NCBI RefSeq assembly: GCF_934476685.1
Contig: NZ_CAKSNX010000003.1
Span: 124,001 to 188,000, forward strand
Source of the DNA: an uncultured Ruminococcus sp.
GTDB taxonomy: Bacteria > Bacillota > Clostridia > Oscillospirales > Ruminococcaceae
DNA length: 64,000 nt
Direction of reading: 5' to 3'
A program made the translations under genes and the position numbers. Of the stretch, positions 18,006-25,788 are shown piece after piece; position 1 is the first letter of the stretch, and the number at the start of each line of letters is the position of its first letter. The notes beneath the pieces were generated by a model that saw nothing but the letters and a program-made list of their open reading frames with translations, did not search any database and was not told the DNA's origin.

Positions 18006-19289
18006 ATGAATGATACTGAACTTCACGGACAAAAGAAAGACAAGAAAAACGGCTCAGGCAAAATAGATCAGAAAAATATAAAAAATCCAAAAAAGAAAAA
18101 GGGCTGGAGCAAAAAGAAAAAAACGCTGGTCACTCTCGGATTTATATTTATCTTTATCGTTATCGTTCTTGCGGTCATTGTGGGAATGTTCTTCCATTAC
18201 ACGGGACTTCTTGACAGAAGCGGTGACGACAAGGTGAACACGGGTCCTGCGCCTATCGACAGCAGTTTGTATGTTGACGAGGCGGATACCTTTGACCAGA
18301 AGCAGAAAGAAGAAGAACTCAAAGCTGAACTGAAAAAGAACTCTTCAAAGATATCCGATGAGAACGTAATGAATATCCTGCTTATCGGTGAGGATATCCG
18401 TGACACAGAGGGCAACGACAGAGGAAACACCGATGTTATGATGATAATCTCTCTCAACAGCGAGCAGAGAACAATAACGATGACCTCGCTTATGCGTGAT
18501 ATGTACGTTTATATGTCGCAGTATGACAGCAGCGGAAAGCTCAATGCGGCTTACTGGCACGGCGGAGCGTCTTATCTTGAAGAAGTTATCGAGGACTATT
18601 TCGGTATCGAGATAGACAGATACGTTAAAGTCAATTTCAGACAGTTCATTGATATAGTCGAGGCGGTAGGCGGACTTGACCTTACGGTAGCGTGCAACGA
18701 GGCGAACGCAATGGACGCACCGCTTTCTGAACAGAACAAGTATCTCGGCAACAAAAAGGGTACGGACTATATCGACAAATCCCTTTACACAAAGGGTACG
18801 GACGATGAGAAGATAGATATGCACCTCAACGGAAATCAGTCCCTTGCATATGCGAGAATACGCTATAACTGCGGCGACGATTACGGCAGAACACAGCGTC
18901 AGCGTATCGTAATAAAAGAGATAATCGAAAAGTCCAAAAAGCTGAGCCTTGTGGAGCTTGACAAGCTTATAAACAAAGTATTCCCTGAGGTACAGACAGA
19001 TATAACCAACGGCGAGATAGCGTCGCTTCTGCTAAACGCTTTTGATTATATGGATTACGATGTTCAGGAACTGAGAATACCTGCCGACGGCTATTTCACC
19101 GATGAAGTAATATGGAACATGGAAGTGCTTTCGACAAACTTCCAGGCAAATTCCGCTTTTATCAAATATATAATATACGGCGACTGCTCGAACATTGAAG
19201 AGGCATCAAAGCTGTACGAAGAAGAGATAGCAAACGGAACGTTCTATCAGAACAACGATGTGAACAACACATATGGATACGGTTATTAG
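18006..19289 (+). CDS. LytR-CpsA-Psr family cell-wall glycopolymer ligase
   Basis: A 427-aa type II membrane protein. A lysine-rich cytoplasmic tail (1-39) precedes one helix (about 40-64) and an extracellular LCP domain (about 118-330). LCP landmarks are visible: NILLIGEDIRDTEGNDRGNTDVMMI, MTSLMRDMYVY, ALLARIR-type LAYARIRY, and the Arg-rich DYGRTQRQRIV near the end of the domain. Enzymes of this family transfer undecaprenyl-linked polymers to peptidoglycan. The last ~90 residues are an accessory tail. It is a single gene with its own promoter and terminator. Substrate polymer cannot be told from the sequence. Confidence 0.92.
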   Translation: MNDTELHGQKKDKKNGSGKIDQKNIKNPKKKKGWSKKKKTLVTLGFIFIFIVIVLAVIVGMFFHYTGLLDRSGDDKVNTGPAPIDSSLYVDEADTFDQKQKEEELKAELKKNSSKISDENVMNILLIGEDIRDTEGNDRGNTDVMMIISLNSEQRTITMTSLMRDMYVYMSQYDSSGKLNAAYWHGGASYLEEVIEDYFGIEIDRYVKVNFRQFIDIVEAVGGLDLTVACNEANAMDAPLSEQNKYLGNKKGTDYIDKSLYTKGTDDEKIDMHLNGNQSLAYARIRYNCGDDYGRTQRQRIVIKEIIEKSKKLSLVELDKLINKVFPEVQTDITNGEIASLLLNAFDYMDYDVQELRIPADGYFTDEVIWNMEVLSTNFQANSAFIKYIIYGDCSNIEEASKLYEEEIANGTFYQNNDVNNTYGYGY

Positions 19290-19307
19290 ACCGCTGAAAA
19301 GACAACA

Positions 19308-19346
19308 AAGACCTGAGAAAATCACTTCTCAGGTCTTTTTATTTTT
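19308..19346 (+). terminator. Terminator after the LCP gene
   Basis: Stem AGACCTGAGAA/TTCTCAGGTCT, six-base loop, then TTTTTATTTTT. Confidence 0.85.
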
Positions 19347-19830
19347 ATAAAGTCATTTAGTCAGCCACATTATTCGGTTAGTTCATAAAAAGTATAGTAC
19401 AACCTCTATCAAGGTCAAATACAAAAGTTTTTGTATAGGCAAAAAAATATTTTATATAGAAAAGTTTTAGAAATGACGTTGACCGAGGTTGCATTACTCA
19501 GCATATCCGCTGGCAGAGTACTTCTCATACACGAATGACCGCAGGTATTCTTAAAATAGCGGCAAGTTTTAGCAAAGTTGGTATAAGCGTTTAAAGCCAA
19601 GATAATGACAAAGTCAGTATAAGAAGTTGGTATAAGCTGGCAACCGCAGGTAATTTGGAAAATGGCAGTAGGTATAGGAAAGCTAGTATTGGTATAATCG
19701 GGCGACCGCAGGTCGCCCCTACGGAAACATTGAGAAAGTCATATAAAACCTAATCAAATTTTCCTAAGTAAAAGCCATATCTCAGTTTCTTCCGAGAGCA
19801 AATGAGAAGTTCGGACAGCAGACAGCGAGT
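19347..19830. repeat. Repeat-rich spacer with short degenerate repeats
   Basis: A 480-bp stretch without a credible gene. It contains three GACCGCAGGT/AACCGCAGGT copies (near 19537, 19641 and 19704), the last as a perfect palindrome GGGCGACC-GCA-GGTCGCCC (19700-19717). Around these are repeated AGTTGGTATAAG (two copies, about 19575-19590 and 19625-19635) and related GTATAGGAAAG/GTATTGGTATAA words. This resembles degenerate intergenic repeat units of the REP/MITE kind. The same words were not noticed elsewhere in this window. Confidence 0.5.
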
Positions 19831-22101
19831 TTACGAGTGTCCCGAATTACCCCGTCTGGGAAGACCGGTGAGGATGCCGTAGGTGCCGGTGGCTAGATAG
19901 AATCTGCCATGTTCTCGTCCGTCGCCGCATACCGCTATTATGTCACCATAATTGTGCCGAGGATCATTTACCTTTGTGAAACTCTCGCCTAAATCGTCTG
20001 AACGGAAAAATCCGTATTCACCGCCGATAACTCCTGTGCAGTAAAGCGAAAGCATATCTTCCGTTCTGCCCTTGCCAAAGCCTGCGGTGAATGTGTACTC
20101 CCCCTCGAACAGCTTATTCTCCGAATGCGCCTTTTCTTTGTCAAAACTGCATACATATAATCCACTGCCGTCCGCTATCCAGAATGTGTACGGCTTGCCT
20201 GTCTGCCTTGCTACCTGAAAACGGTTGAACTTTATTTGCCTGTGCGGAAGTCCTGTGCCGTATTCTCTGAATACCTCTCCCTTGTCAAAGCTTACAAACA
20301 GCCTCAGTTCGTCCGTTATGCCGTATACGCAGTCAGCGTCATAAAGGTCTGAATATACCCTTACGGCCATTTCCCGGGAAATAGTTTCCCCATTGCTGTC
20401 CTTGAATACTGACCTGTGCCAGTGTATGCCCTCATCGTCTGTGTATACTGTCATGTGTGAGGAAAATTTCCTTGTCATTGCCCATATTATCCGCCTGCCG
20501 TCTGCAGTTACAGCCGCCCAGCCAGAGTCAACATTCGGTCTGCGGATATCCTCGACAGCCTTGTCTATCTCCTCGCTTATGCCTGTAGGGTCGGGAAGCC
20601 TTTTCCAGTTTTTGCAGTCGGAGGACACGATAATTCCGCCGAACGTCTTTCCTGTCCAGTTCCCTCTCGGCGTTGCAACAACATATTCGGGGTCTTTCAG
20701 CGTGTAGTCTGCGTTCAGACAGGTTATGTACCTGTTCCCATTTTCGTCCGCAAAACTGTTCTCGCACGGCTTTTCTATGTCCTCAAAGGCAAAGCCGCCA
20801 AGGTCGCCCACTATGTCTATGACCCTTATCTTGCCGCTTGGAGGAGAGTAAACGTTAAGATGTACGGTTTCCTCTATGCCTCTGCACAAAGGCTCTGCGT
20901 ATGCGTCCTCCCCACGGAGATCTCTCAGCATAAATATACCTGTGCCTGTGTTGAAAAGCGCAAGGTCTTTGTCAAAAGGCGATATTTTTAAATCGCTTAG
21001 CCAGTGCAGACACGAACCGCCGCCGTTATATTCGGGTCTCATATAGGATACGCTCCAGTTTATCCTGCCCTTGCGTGTCCCGTAAAGTATCCTGTCCCAG
21101 CTTTTGCCGTTGTCATAGCTGCGGTAAATTATGTCGCCCTGATGTCTGCATATCGTGCTTGCAAGTATCATTCCCTCAGAACAGCATATTCCGCTGAAAC
21201 CGCCTGCCGCTCTCCTGCCCTGCTCTGCGTCCTCATCGTATGGGGTTATATCCGCAGAAAATACAGGTATGCCATTTTCTATCCTGTATCTGTACACCGC
21301 TCCGTCGCAGGCTCTTCCGCCGTCGCAGGCATACGAACCAAAGCCGCCGTATGCGACCTTCTCAGGAAAATTGAACGTTACATACAAAAACTCGCCGTTA
21401 TAAGCCATTCGCTGAGGTACAAAACCCTGATAGGTAGCTTCCTCATGTCTTTCGTACTGCGGAATATCCAGCGGAATGAAATTTTTGCAGCCGTCTGTGG
21501 AATAATAAAGCGTATGTCCCCTTACTTCGCCGTCGGGAGAATTATCCTCCCCCGAACAGCCTGCGATAACAAGGCTCTCATCATCGCTTATCCACAGGCA
21601 GGAAATGTTCTTTTCGCCGTTTACGGTAAAAATATCCCAGCTTTCTCCCATATCCTCAGATACAAGTATACCTGCGGTCATTGAGCCGAAATATATCCTG
21701 CCGTTTCGTATATGCAGCCTTTCGCCTGTGCCTCTGCCGGGGTGATTTCCATGAACTGAGCATGGCACTTTGCGGCGGATAAAGCTGCTGCCGCAGTCAT
21801 ATGATATGCACAGATATGATACCTCTCTGTTTCCGCATACGCTGAAAAGGCTGTCGGGATCGTCCTTGTCTACCGCAATGGCAAGCGGATAGGTTTCCGC
21901 ATTGTCTATGGCAGTTATATGTGCGCCGAGAAACTCCCACACCGAATTTTTAAGATCATATCTGTAAAGTCCGCCTATGTCCGTGCGGATATAAAGTCGC
22001 TCTGCGTTGGGGTGAAAAAGTATCCCCGTTACAAATCCACCGCCGTATATGGGTAAATTTTTGTACTCATAATCTTCATATCTCAAACTTCTTGTTTTCA
22101 T
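19831..22101 (-). CDS. GH74-like (xyloglucanase-type) beta-propeller glycoside hydrolase
   Basis: A 756-aa protein with the two seven-bladed propeller layout of GH74 endo-xyloglucanases and oligoxyloglucan hydrolases. Family landmarks are YIRTDIGGLYRYD with the candidate catalytic Asp at 41, NHPGRGTGERLH (about 119-130), and SDLKISPFDKDLALFNTGTG with the second candidate Asp at 370. Several BNR/sialidase-type Asp-box turns (SxDxGxxW, e.g. SEDMGESWD, SYDNGKSWD) are present. There is no signal peptide or CBM and dockerin, so it appears cytosolic, which would suit cleavage of imported oligosaccharides. It starts 51 bp after the ABC ATPase stop with SD GAGG, so co-transcription is possible. Substrate is inferred. 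Confidence 0.85.
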   Translation of the reverse strand: MKTRSLRYEDYEYKNLPIYGGGFVTGILFHPNAERLYIRTDIGGLYRYDLKNSVWEFLGAHITAIDNAETYPLAIAVDKDDPDSLFSVCGNREVSYLCISYDCGSSFIRRKVPCSVHGNHPGRGTGERLHIRNGRIYFGSMTAGILVSEDMGESWDIFTVNGEKNISCLWISDDESLVIAGCSGEDNSPDGEVRGHTLYYSTDGCKNFIPLDIPQYERHEEATYQGFVPQRMAYNGEFLYVTFNFPEKVAYGGFGSYACDGGRACDGAVYRYRIENGIPVFSADITPYDEDAEQGRRAAGGFSGICCSEGMILASTICRHQGDIIYRSYDNGKSWDRILYGTRKGRINWSVSYMRPEYNGGGSCLHWLSDLKISPFDKDLALFNTGTGIFMLRDLRGEDAYAEPLCRGIEETVHLNVYSPPSGKIRVIDIVGDLGGFAFEDIEKPCENSFADENGNRYITCLNADYTLKDPEYVVATPRGNWTGKTFGGIIVSSDCKNWKRLPDPTGISEEIDKAVEDIRRPNVDSGWAAVTADGRRIIWAMTRKFSSHMTVYTDDEGIHWHRSVFKDSNGETISREMAVRVYSDLYDADCVYGITDELRLFVSFDKGEVFREYGTGLPHRQIKFNRFQVARQTGKPYTFWIADGSGLYVCSFDKEKAHSENKLFEGEYTFTAGFGKGRTEDMLSLYCTGVIGGEYGFFRSDDLGESFTKVNDPRHNYGDIIAVCGDGREHGRFYLATGTYGILTGLPRRGNSGHS

Positions 22102-22152
22102 ATATATCCTCGCATAAAAGCCGTATATTTACCCCATTTGTCCCCGAAATTT

Positions 22153-22863
22153 TTACCACTCTATCTCAGATACGTCAACAGGATCTTCGTTTATCTGAAC
22201 AGAATGTACCCTGCTGTTTTTTACTGTGATTATCCTGTCCGCCATAGGGGCGATAGCCGAGTTGTGGGTTATGACTATAACTGTCATACCGTTCTTGCGG
22301 CAGGTGTCCTGCAAAAGCTTTAGGATATTTTTTCCCGTATTATAGTCCAGCGCACCTGTCGGCTCGTCGCAAAGCAGCAGCTTAGGATTTTTCGCCAACG
22401 CTCTGGCTATGGAAACTCTCTGCTGTTCGCCGCCCGAAAGCTGCGAGGGGAAGTTGTTCATTCTGTCGCCCAGTCCAACATTTTTCAGAACAGTTTCGCT
22501 GTCCTCTGCGTTCGGGCATATCTGTGTGGCAAGCTCCACATTCTCCTTTGCGGTAAGGTTGTTCACAAGGTTGTAAAACTGAAAAACAAAGCCGATATCA
22601 TACCGTCTGTACGAAATAAGCTCCTTTTTGGAAAGCTTTGCGATATTCCTGCCGTCAACGATAATATCTCCCTCGTCGCAGGTATCCATTCCGCCCAGCA
22701 TATTGAGAATAGTTGTCTTTCCCGCACCGCTCGCTCCCACGATAACGGCAAATTCGCCCTTGCCTATCTCGAAATCCACTCCGTCCGACGCAGTTATAGT
22801 GACCTCGCCCATTTTATATCGTTTATATACGTTACTGAATTTAACAAAAGCTTCATCAGCCAT
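22153..22863 (-). CDS. MacB/LolD-type ABC transporter ATPase (orphan)
   Basis: A 236-aa nucleotide-binding subunit. Walker A GASGAGKTT, Q-loop FVFQFYNLV, signature LSGGEQQRVSIARA, Walker B LLLCDEPTGALD and the switch His in VITHNSA are all present, so it should be active. The class partners FtsX/MacB-type permeases, but no permease gene is adjacent on either side. Start chosen at 22863 because GGAGG lies seven bases upstream; the frame extends 34 codons further without SD. A promoter (TTGAAT 22931-22926, 17 bases, TATAAT 22908-22903) overlaps that extension, supporting the choice. Substrate unknown. Confidence 0.9.
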   Translation of the reverse strand: MADEAFVKFSNVYKRYKMGEVTITASDGVDFEIGKGEFAVIVGASGAGKTTILNMLGGMDTCDEGDIIVDGRNIAKLSKKELISYRRYDIGFVFQFYNLVNNLTAKENVELATQICPNAEDSETVLKNVGLGDRMNNFPSQLSGGEQQRVSIARALAKNPKLLLCDEPTGALDYNTGKNILKLLQDTCRKNGMTVIVITHNSAIAPMADRIITVKNSRVHSVQINEDPVDVSEIEW

Positions 22864-22902
22864 AAAATATCCTCCGTTCTGAGCCACATTCATATTGGTG
22901 TA

Positions 22903-22931
22903 ATTATACACTATTTTCCCGCCGAATTCAA
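22903..22931 (-). promoter_or_regulatory. Promoter of the ABC ATPase gene
   Basis: On the minus strand TTGAAT and a perfect TATAAT separated by 17 bases, about 40 bases upstream of the chosen start codon. Confidence 0.6.
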
Positions 22932-23013
22932 TAGCATTTTCAAAATTTAAAGCTTTTTTCGGCATATTATTTTTCTTTTTTCCTTTTTTAACGGCAATTT
23001 AAAATTTTCATAT

Positions 23014-23198
23014 AAAAACGTAAGGACAGCGAAATCTACGCTGTCCTTACGTCCAATCACCTATTCATAATTCAATATAATGTAACATTTACCGATACCC
23101 TGCAGTCATTTTTTGATTATATACCCCATTCTCCCCCGCAGGCATATCAGTTTGCCGATCGTCAGCGTAATGAACTTTATTTCTTTGTTCAACTGACA
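23014..23198 (-). ncRNA. Candidate stand-alone structured small RNA, about 180 nt
   Basis: A transcription unit without a plausible protein. Its promoter is perfect (TTGACA 23233-23228, 17-base spacer, TATAAT 23210-23205). It ends in a perfect 14-bp hairpin (23018-23031 with 23039-23052) followed by TTTTT. Between them, two further helices can be drawn: GUCAG-U-UGAAC / GUUCA-UUACG-CUGAC at the 5' end, and CUGAUA-UG-CCUGC / GCAGG-G-UAUCGG closing a purine-rich loop. The downstream ABC gene has its own promoter, so this is not simply its leader. I do not recognise the family. It lacks the SRP RNA apical motif and the end-to-end closing stem expected for 6S RNA. An 18-codon reading frame inside has no SD. 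Confidence 0.6.
23018..23052 (-). terminator. Terminator of the small RNA
   Basis: Perfect 14-bp stem with seven-base loop; on the minus strand followed by TTTTTATA. The plus strand has no T-run after it. Confidence 0.85.
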
Positions 23199-23204
23199 AG
23201 TCTT

Positions 23205-23233
23205 ATTATAACGCATTAGAAATGATTTGTCAA
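23205..23233 (-). promoter_or_regulatory. Consensus promoter of the small RNA
   Basis: TTGACA-17-TATAAT on the minus strand, matching the housekeeping sigma consensus at all twelve positions; expected start near 23198. Confidence 0.8.
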
Positions 23234-23369
23234 TAGTTTTTTTATATTTTTCTAAATTAAATTTATTTTCGATTATTTAACCATAATCTACATTGTTACC
23301 GTTTTGATATTTTTCTCAGCATTTCGCATAAAAAAATTACAAATCAGCGCAAAAAATCTCAATTTGGTA

Positions 23370-23398
23370 TTGTACTTTTTTTATTTGTATGTTATAAT
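23370..23398 (+). promoter_or_regulatory. Promoter of cdaA-cdaR
   Basis: TTGTAC (23370-23375), 17 bases, TATAAT (23393-23398). The leader is about 100 bases. No other element is seen in the AT-rich stretch 23234-23508. Confidence 0.65.
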
Positions 23399-23508
23399 AC
23401 TATTATATGTGAAGGATTTTATATAGCTTTCATAAAAATCTATGTTAGTTTAAATTAGTTATATAAATTATCTTTATTTAAATCTTATTGCAAAGGAGGA
23501 TACAGGTC

Positions 23509-24390
23509 TTGCAGGACGCTGTATTAAGCGCACTAAACTCAGTATGGGGCGTGTTCAAAACTATCGGTCTTAACGATATAGTCGATATTCTGATACTCTA
23601 TTTTCTCATATACAACGGCATAAAGCTCATCAGAGAAACAAGAGCACAGCAGCTCACAAAAGGCATACTCGTTCTGGTCGCCTGCTATCTGCTTGCGGTA
23701 GTGTTCAATCTTCAGACCATAAGATATCTCCTTAAACTGTGCTTTCAATGGGGCTTTCTTGCTCTTATCATACTGTTCCAGCCTGAACTCAGGCGTATGC
23801 TCGAAAAGGTCGGACGTGCAAAGATCGCTGAGATCAGCTTCTTCGGCTCTTCCGATACCGTGTCGGAGGAGGATAAGTGGAACACCGCTATCGACGCTGT
23901 ATGCGATGCGGCGCAGAACCTTTCTTCCACAAAAACAGGCGCACTCATCATCTTCGAGCGCAAGACAAAGCTTGGCGAACAGATCGCTACGGGAACTGTT
24001 CTCAACTGTACACCGTCGGTGGCAGTTTTCGGAAACATCTTCTACCCGAACACACCGCTCCACGACGGCGCAGTTATCATGAGGGACGGCATGATACTTG
24101 CGGCAGGCTGCTTTCTGCCAAGACCGCAGAAGGACGAACTTATCAACAAGCAGCTCGGTTCAAGACACAGAGCCGCTATCGGCATGAGCGAGAACTCTGA
24201 CGCTGTGGTAGTCGTTGTGTCGGAGGAAACAGGCGCTATATCAGTTGCCGAAAACGGCGAGCTTACAAGAGGTTACACCAAAGAATCTCTCAAAAAGCTG
24301 CTTCTTGAAAAAATTATCCCCGATAAGGACACTAATTCCATTAAGGAAAATTCTTTTGCAGGAAGGGTGATCTCAAAATGGAAGAAGTAA
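23509..24390 (+). CDS. cdaA: Diadenylate cyclase CdaA
   Basis: Makes cyclic di-AMP from two ATP at the membrane. About 293 aa: three N-terminal membrane helices (up to about residue 85), then the DAC domain with the catalytic motifs DGA (LHDGAVIMRDG) and RHR (GSRHRAAIG). The start is TTG at 23509, placed nine bases after AAAGGAGG; the upstream TTG at 23488 lies in front of that SD and is not used. It overlaps cdaR by 13 bases, so the pair is translationally coupled. In most Firmicutes glmM follows, but not here. Confidence 0.95.
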   Translation: MQDAVLSALNSVWGVFKTIGLNDIVDILILYFLIYNGIKLIRETRAQQLTKGILVLVACYLLAVVFNLQTIRYLLKLCFQWGFLALIILFQPELRRMLEKVGRAKIAEISFFGSSDTVSEEDKWNTAIDAVCDAAQNLSSTKTGALIIFERKTKLGEQIATGTVLNCTPSVAVFGNIFYPNTPLHDGAVIMRDGMILAAGCFLPRPQKDELINKQLGSRHRAAIGMSENSDAVVVVVSEETGAISVAENGELTRGYTKESLKKLLLEKIIPDKDTNSIKENSFAGRVISKWKK

Positions 24391-25694
24391 AGAACAATAC
24401 TCTGCAGAAGAAACCCGACAAGGCTAAAAAGCATAAATGGAAAAGCGCAACAGGCACAGTCACAGACCTCAGTCTGAGGATACTTGCACTCATAATCGCA
24501 ATAATCGTGTGGTTCGTGCTTTCCATTACACAATACCCGACCATAAACAAAACCATTACCAGCGTACCTGTTGACTTCAATCTTGCAGGCACAAAGGCTG
24601 AGGAAAAAGGTCTTGACGCTATAAATTACAGCGATATAACCGTTGATGTTGAGATCAAGGGCATGAACTACGAGATAGGCAACTACACCGCCAACGATCT
24701 CTCCGCTACCGTGAACCTTGATTCGGTAACGAAAGAGGGAACATACAAGCTTGACATCGAGGTCAAAAGCACCCATTCCACAGACCGCTGCACGATAGTT
24801 TCCGTTTCGCCTGAAACTATCGAAGTGGATTTTGACAGGATAACAACAAAGACGGTCGAACTTACGGCGGAAGCTCCGCTTATCACAGCTGAGGAGGGTT
24901 ACACCCTTAAAGAAGCTGCCGTTACTCCGTCTGAAATAACAATCGAAGGTCCTAAGAACGAACTTGACAACGTCAGCCGTGCTACTGCAAGGATATCGAA
25001 GTCACGGAAGATCAAGGAAGAAATGTCCATGACTACCGACGATATCGTGTTCTATGACGCAGACGACAACAAGCTGGACAGCTCGAAATTCACCATAAAG
25101 GACGCTGACGAGTACACCATAAACTTTGTTGTGTACAAAAAGAAAACTGTAAATCTTCAGGTCGAGATATCGGGCGCACCGAAGGAATTTGACATAAGCT
25201 CGCTGCCTATGACGCTTTCGGAAAACAGCATATCCGTTATTTCCCCTGATCTGGACGGCAGTGATACTGAGGACGTTTATGTCGGAACTATACCGCTGTC
25301 AAACATAAATCTTGCTAAGAAATTCACCTTTGCCATACCTGTAAATTCGGGCGAGATAAACCTTACGGGGGCAGAGAATGTTGAAGTAAGCTTCGACGGC
25401 GAGGGTTACACATCAAAGACCTTTACCATTGATTCAAGCAGGATAAATATTACTGATACTCCTGCGAATATGTCGGTAGAGCTTGAAACCAAAAAGCTTA
25501 CAAACGTAACGATATTTGGTCCGGAAAGCGTTATGGAACAGCTTACGGACGATGATATTTATGCGAGAGTCAGTCTGAGCGATATATATGAGGCAGGCTC
25601 TTATTCAAGGGCGGCAACGATCTATGTTCCCGACTACAACAACGTATGGTGCTACGGCACAAATGATGTGCAGATCGTTACTATCAGCAAGTAG
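24378..25694 (+). CDS. cdaR: CdaA regulator CdaR (YbbR repeats)
   Basis: A 438-aa membrane-anchored extracytoplasmic protein: one helix near residues 30-53, followed by about four YbbR-type beta domains. It binds and modulates CdaA in species where it has been studied. The gene overlaps the end of cdaA and shares its transcript, ending at a strong terminator. Residues before the helix are Lys-rich and cytoplasmic. Function is inferred from the repeat family and this pairing. Confidence 0.92.
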   Translation: MEEVKNNTLQKKPDKAKKHKWKSATGTVTDLSLRILALIIAIIVWFVLSITQYPTINKTITSVPVDFNLAGTKAEEKGLDAINYSDITVDVEIKGMNYEIGNYTANDLSATVNLDSVTKEGTYKLDIEVKSTHSTDRCTIVSVSPETIEVDFDRITTKTVELTAEAPLITAEEGYTLKEAAVTPSEITIEGPKNELDNVSRATARISKSRKIKEEMSMTTDDIVFYDADDNKLDSSKFTIKDADEYTINFVVYKKKTVNLQVEISGAPKEFDISSLPMTLSENSISVISPDLDGSDTEDVYVGTIPLSNINLAKKFTFAIPVNSGEINLTGAENVEVSFDGEGYTSKTFTIDSSRINITDTPANMSVELETKKLTNVTIFGPESVMEQLTDDDIYARVSLSDIYEAGSYSRAATIYVPDYNNVWCYGTNDVQIVTISK

Positions 25695-25723
25695 GATCAG
25701 TAAAAATAATTAAACAGGCTTTT

Positions 25724-25762
25724 AAGGGAATATCTGAACGTCACGTCTGATATTCCCTTTTT
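25724..25762 (+). terminator. Terminator after cdaR
   Basis: Stem AAGGGAATATC/GATATTCCCTT, 13-base loop, then TTTTTG. Confidence 0.85.
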
Positions 25763-25788
25763 GTCGGATATATATTCGGAGGTCAAAA

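Noticed and set aside
23067..23148. 18-codon reading frame inside the small RNA
   Set aside because: No Shine-Dalgarno site, and it runs through the two strands of a predicted helix.
23014..23198. 6S RNA or SRP RNA at this place
   Set aside because: Length and promoter fit, but the ends do not pair with each other as in 6S RNA, and the GGUC...GGAAG SRP apical motif is absent. Left as unassigned RNA.
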